Assembly (NCBI GenBank): GCA_029747585.1
Contig: JAPEVF010000157.1
Span: 1 to 64,000 of the forward strand
Length of the DNA stretch: 64,000 nt
Direction of reading: 5' to 3'
Source: Pleurotus djamor
Lineage: Eukaryota > Basidiomycota > Agaricomycetes > Agaricales > Pleurotaceae
Position 1 is the first letter of the stretch. Every line of letters begins with the position of its first letter. The notes under the pieces are model-generated. The model had not been told where the DNA came from, did no database searches, and saw nothing but the letters and a program-made list of their open reading frames with translations. The position numbers were made by a program, and so were the translations under genes. This document shows positions 61,336 to 64,000 of this stretch, one piece after another.

Positions 61336-62674
61336 ATGTTTTCTTGCCTTAGTCGACGAAACTGTTTGGGTGTCCTAGCAAAGGCCTTCATATTGGCTTC
61401 GGTGTTGATGGCGGTAGAAGCTCGGACGAACGTCACCTTGGACGACGGGGACAGCAGAATTGTGTACGAGGGGCAGTGGAATCGGTCATCACTTTCGCAG
61501 AGCTCACTTGACTATGGGGGATCGCACCAGTTTGCTTCCGCTGGAGGTTCGCGAGCAACATTCAAATTCACTGGTATGTTCTCTGGGACTTAGTTTTTTT
61601 TTTCTTGCCATAACCTGATGGTACGTCTCAGGTGTCGCTGTTTACTTCATCTCACCCTTGTGGCCGCGTTCTGTGTCCACTCTCATACAGCTGGACAACG
61701 AACCAAGCGTTCTGCTCAACCTTACGGACCCTGGAACACCACTGTCGTCCGACCCGAGTGCTGCGGGTACTGTACAAGCTCAGGCCGTCTGGGGGGAGGA
61801 AAATTTGGTGAACGGGGACCACACGCTGGTGATATCTGTTGGCGAAGGCGAGAGCACCGCTATCGTTGATGCTCTTACGTGCGTTATCATTGCTCCATAT
61901 GATGTCTTCCCAAACTGACATTGCCCTTTGATCGTGATGCCTAACTATAGATACACCGCCCTGGATTCCCCACAGTCATCGTCATCCAGCAGCAATAAGC
62001 GGACCATTGCCATTGCTGTCGGGTGTGTCGCAGCGTCCATGGCTGTTGGCCTACTTCTCGGGCTCTTCCTGTTCTGTCGCCGCCGCCAGCGTGCAAGGAA
62101 AGAGGAACGTGTCGCAGGGTGGACTTCCACACGTAGTCTTTCTGGGAAACCTGGATCCTACCCAGGCGGGCCGTCGGATTCCAAAACAAGTTCAACGACC
62201 ATGCTCGAGAACAACCAACCTGGAGGAGTACCGACCATCCCCCCGATGCCGTACATCGACCCTTCGATCCCCTTCAACCCCAACGATCCGTCCAACCCTT
62301 ACGCCGCCACAAACCTCTATCAATCTCTCGACCCTCAGCAAATTGCCTTTTTGCAGTCTCAATATGCCCAATGGGCAATGCATCAGTACCCTCATACTCA
62401 TCCGCGTTATACAATCAACACGCTTTCGACAATTACGGAAGCCAATAGCCCGTATAGCGTAAACGCGAGCTTAAGTCTGAGCGGCGGAGGCAGTCAATAC
62501 CATACGCCTGCGAGCTGGGGCGGGAGTTTGAGCTTGGGACCTCATTCGCCAGCGAGCATAGCTGCGGAGTTTGGTCATATGGGACACGGGGCTGGTGGAA
62601 CCGGTGGGACTGGACGCACAGTGGATACTAGAGAAACTGGTAACCCTCCTCCAAGCAGTGGCCTTTCACGCTAA
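61336..62674 (+). CDS. Single-pass membrane protein with a conserved fungal ectodomain
   Basis: Three exons (61336-61573, 61632-61878, 61951-62674) give 402 residues. A signal peptide (AFILASVLMAVEA) precedes a beta-sandwich-like domain with VTLDDGDSRIVYEGQW, YGGSHQFASAGGSRATFKFTG, VAVYFISPLWPRSVSTLIQLD and HTLVISVGEG...AIVDALTYT. This is followed by a Ser-rich spacer, one membrane helix (TIAIAVGCVAASMAVGLLLG) and a basic stop-transfer CRRRQRARKEE. The about 210-residue cytosolic tail is Pro/Ser/Gly-rich (PPMPYIDPSIPFNPNDPSNPY) and disordered. This architecture is widespread in Agaricomycetes and resembles receptor or wall-sensor proteins; no ligand or function is established. No kinase or other catalytic domain is present. 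Confidence 0.8.
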
Positions 62675-63322
62675 TTGCGTCACCTTCATTTCCGTCCCTG
62701 CTCTCCCCCCACTTCATTTACTTCGTTCTTGTGCAATCACCCCTCTTCCCATTTCACGAAAAGTATATTTGTTTACCGCCGCCGCTCGTCACGATCTATA
62801 TTCACGATCTACATTCACATTGTTTATGTACTTGTATCGGTGCGCCACTGCACACACTGGATGGACATTTTCGCCACATTCTGGAGCTGGCATATTCTCC
62901 ATTACCACATATCTACATACAATCTACGAAATACAGTCCTCTTGTAAACGGTTCGATTCAACATATATGTATATTTATTATCGCTGTCATGACGTCTCCG
63001 CGCAGCATGGGTACAGGAAGCTTCATGTCCGAGGGTGATTGTAGTTCGGCTCATATTACACGCTCCACAGGGGTCTCTCTCCAGAATGGACCATCGTGAA
63101 GGAACTAACATGAATAGCGATAGGTACGCCAGGTGCTGTTGTGCAGTTCATACCATGGCGGAATGACTTCCTTGCGTTGAGGCTGTAGTATGTGAAACGA
63201 TGAGCATGACGTGCGTCATGAGAAAGGATTCAAAGGACTCACAGAGACAGATAACAAAAGGGATGGACTATGGAAAGACCGTTGGTATTAGGGACCATTT
63301 CGAAGCATTCGAGGGATATCAC
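62675..63322. other. Intergenic, convergent 3' ends
   Basis: The 3' region of the membrane protein gene and the unresolved end of the last gene. No other coding signal. Confidence 0.4.
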
Positions 63323-64000
63323 GTACAGCTGGGAAGAAGCATCTCCAAGGTGAAGAAGACAAGGTTATCTGGAAGGGCGATGCTCTAGCGTAATCAATGA
63401 CGCGACCTGTGGGTAACCATGGGGGAATAACGCACCGTGACAAAGATGACAATCTCAAGCGTGCTGTTGGCGGATCATTAATATCCTAAGCGCTTGTAAA
63501 CGGTCCAAAATCCACGATTACCTGACAAGGAGACCAGACGTAACGAAATACTTCGTCAATAGGGAAAATGGGGTCCTCGATCTAGAAGGTTCATTGGTTA
63601 TAAGGAAGCTCAGCGGGGGAACGTGAACGTACACCGAGAATTCATCCTGACTTCGGTACAGGACGAAGCAAAGGAACAACGAAAGGGTGGAGTCAATAAT
63701 CATCGCCGACGAGAAGCTCGGATACAGCACGCTTCGCTATGAGATTCGATCAACGTAACCAAGCAGATTTGGTGAGAGCCAGAAAGCGGGACGTACCCCA
63801 AACACCGAAGAAAATTGCATGGCGTGCTGAAGTCCTTCATTGGGATCAATTTCGTACCTGAGAGATGGGAAAGACATAAGGTTAATGTTGATTTATCTGT
63901 CGCAAAGTGGAAACTTACAGCCTCACGGTGGCGTCTATGAATCCATTCTTGATCAATAGTCTGATAGAATGGCGTGTAATGGAAGCTCTGGAACGCACAG
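63323..64000 (-). CDS. Partial multispan membrane protein, DUF6534-like
   Basis: The gene enters from beyond the right edge, so the 5' part is missing. Exons that join in phase are 64000-63919, 63857-63797, 63736-63633 and 63581-63522. They read LLIKNGFIDATVRLYEIDPNEG, then SSAMIIDSTLSLFLCFVLYRS, then SRTPFSLLTKYFVTSGLLV. The last two match in order the helix - short charged loop - helix layout of fungal DUF6534 proteins (…CYYL..SRTGF..TDSLI..L..Y..NTGLLTS…). Further pieces (TLEIVIFVT; VFFTLEMLL) follow to about 63323 but their joints are uncertain. Function of the family is unknown. Confidence 0.4.

Overview
The window looks like a gene-dense nuclear segment of a filamentous basidiomycete, most likely an Agaricomycete. 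The evidence is many short GT-AG introns (about 50-65 nt), several micro-exons of 10-20 nt, and lineage-typical families: F-box/LRR paralogues, a HET-domain protein, DUF2235, DUF6593- and DUF6534-like proteins, a CBM1-tailed secreted protein and an UNC93-like MFS carrier. No prokaryotic operons, CRISPR arrays, rRNA or convincing tRNA were seen. All gene models were spliced by eye from the sequence; every domain name is motif recognition, not a database search.

Layout, left to right. 1-2.9 kb is mostly empty, with palindromic CACGTG sites near the edge. An ICMT-type methyltransferase (2.9-3.6 kb) is followed by an F-box gene (minus, 4.5-6.3 kb), a second F-box gene (plus, 8.3-9.5 kb) and a decayed 5' fragment of the first (9.5-9.8 kb). 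A GH1 beta-glucosidase (minus, 10.8-13.6 kb) is divergent from a Gfo/Idh/MocA oxidoreductase (plus, 14.2-16.0 kb). An unrecognised protein with three internal repeats (17.6-18.7 kb) and a 48-residue secreted His-rich peptide (19.5 kb) come next. A DUF2235-WD40 gene (minus, 20.2-23.4 kb) carries a frame break just after its catalytic-serine motif. The housekeeping ABCF ATPase ARB1 (25.4-28.0 kb), an F-box gene, a GDSL/SGNH hydrolase and another F-box gene follow to 33 kb.

From 34.5 kb: a secreted CBM1 protein, an acidic low-complexity protein, then a three-copy F-box cluster (38.0-42.8 kb) with one intact copy, one with a single nonsense codon and one truncated. Then come succinate dehydrogenase anchor subunit SDH4 (44.9-45.6 kb), a second Gfo/Idh/MocA gene (minus), an UNC93-like carrier with three consecutive micro-exons, a DUF6593-like gene, a HET-domain gene (minus, 55.1-56.7 kb), a Dal5-type MFS permease (57.9-60.4 kb), a single-pass membrane protein with a conserved ectodomain (61.3-62.7 kb), and a partial multispan membrane protein running off the right edge.

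The genes do not form one pathway. Carbohydrate use (GH1, CBM1 protein, two oxidoreductases, SGNH hydrolase), transport, and fast-evolving recognition or turnover families (F-box, HET, DUF2235) are interleaved with two housekeeping genes. The strongest theme is F-box birth and death: eight loci, of which three are broken. The fourteen N characters mostly abut mononucleotide runs, and at least one creates a false frameshift, so single-base frame breaks here need read-level confirmation.
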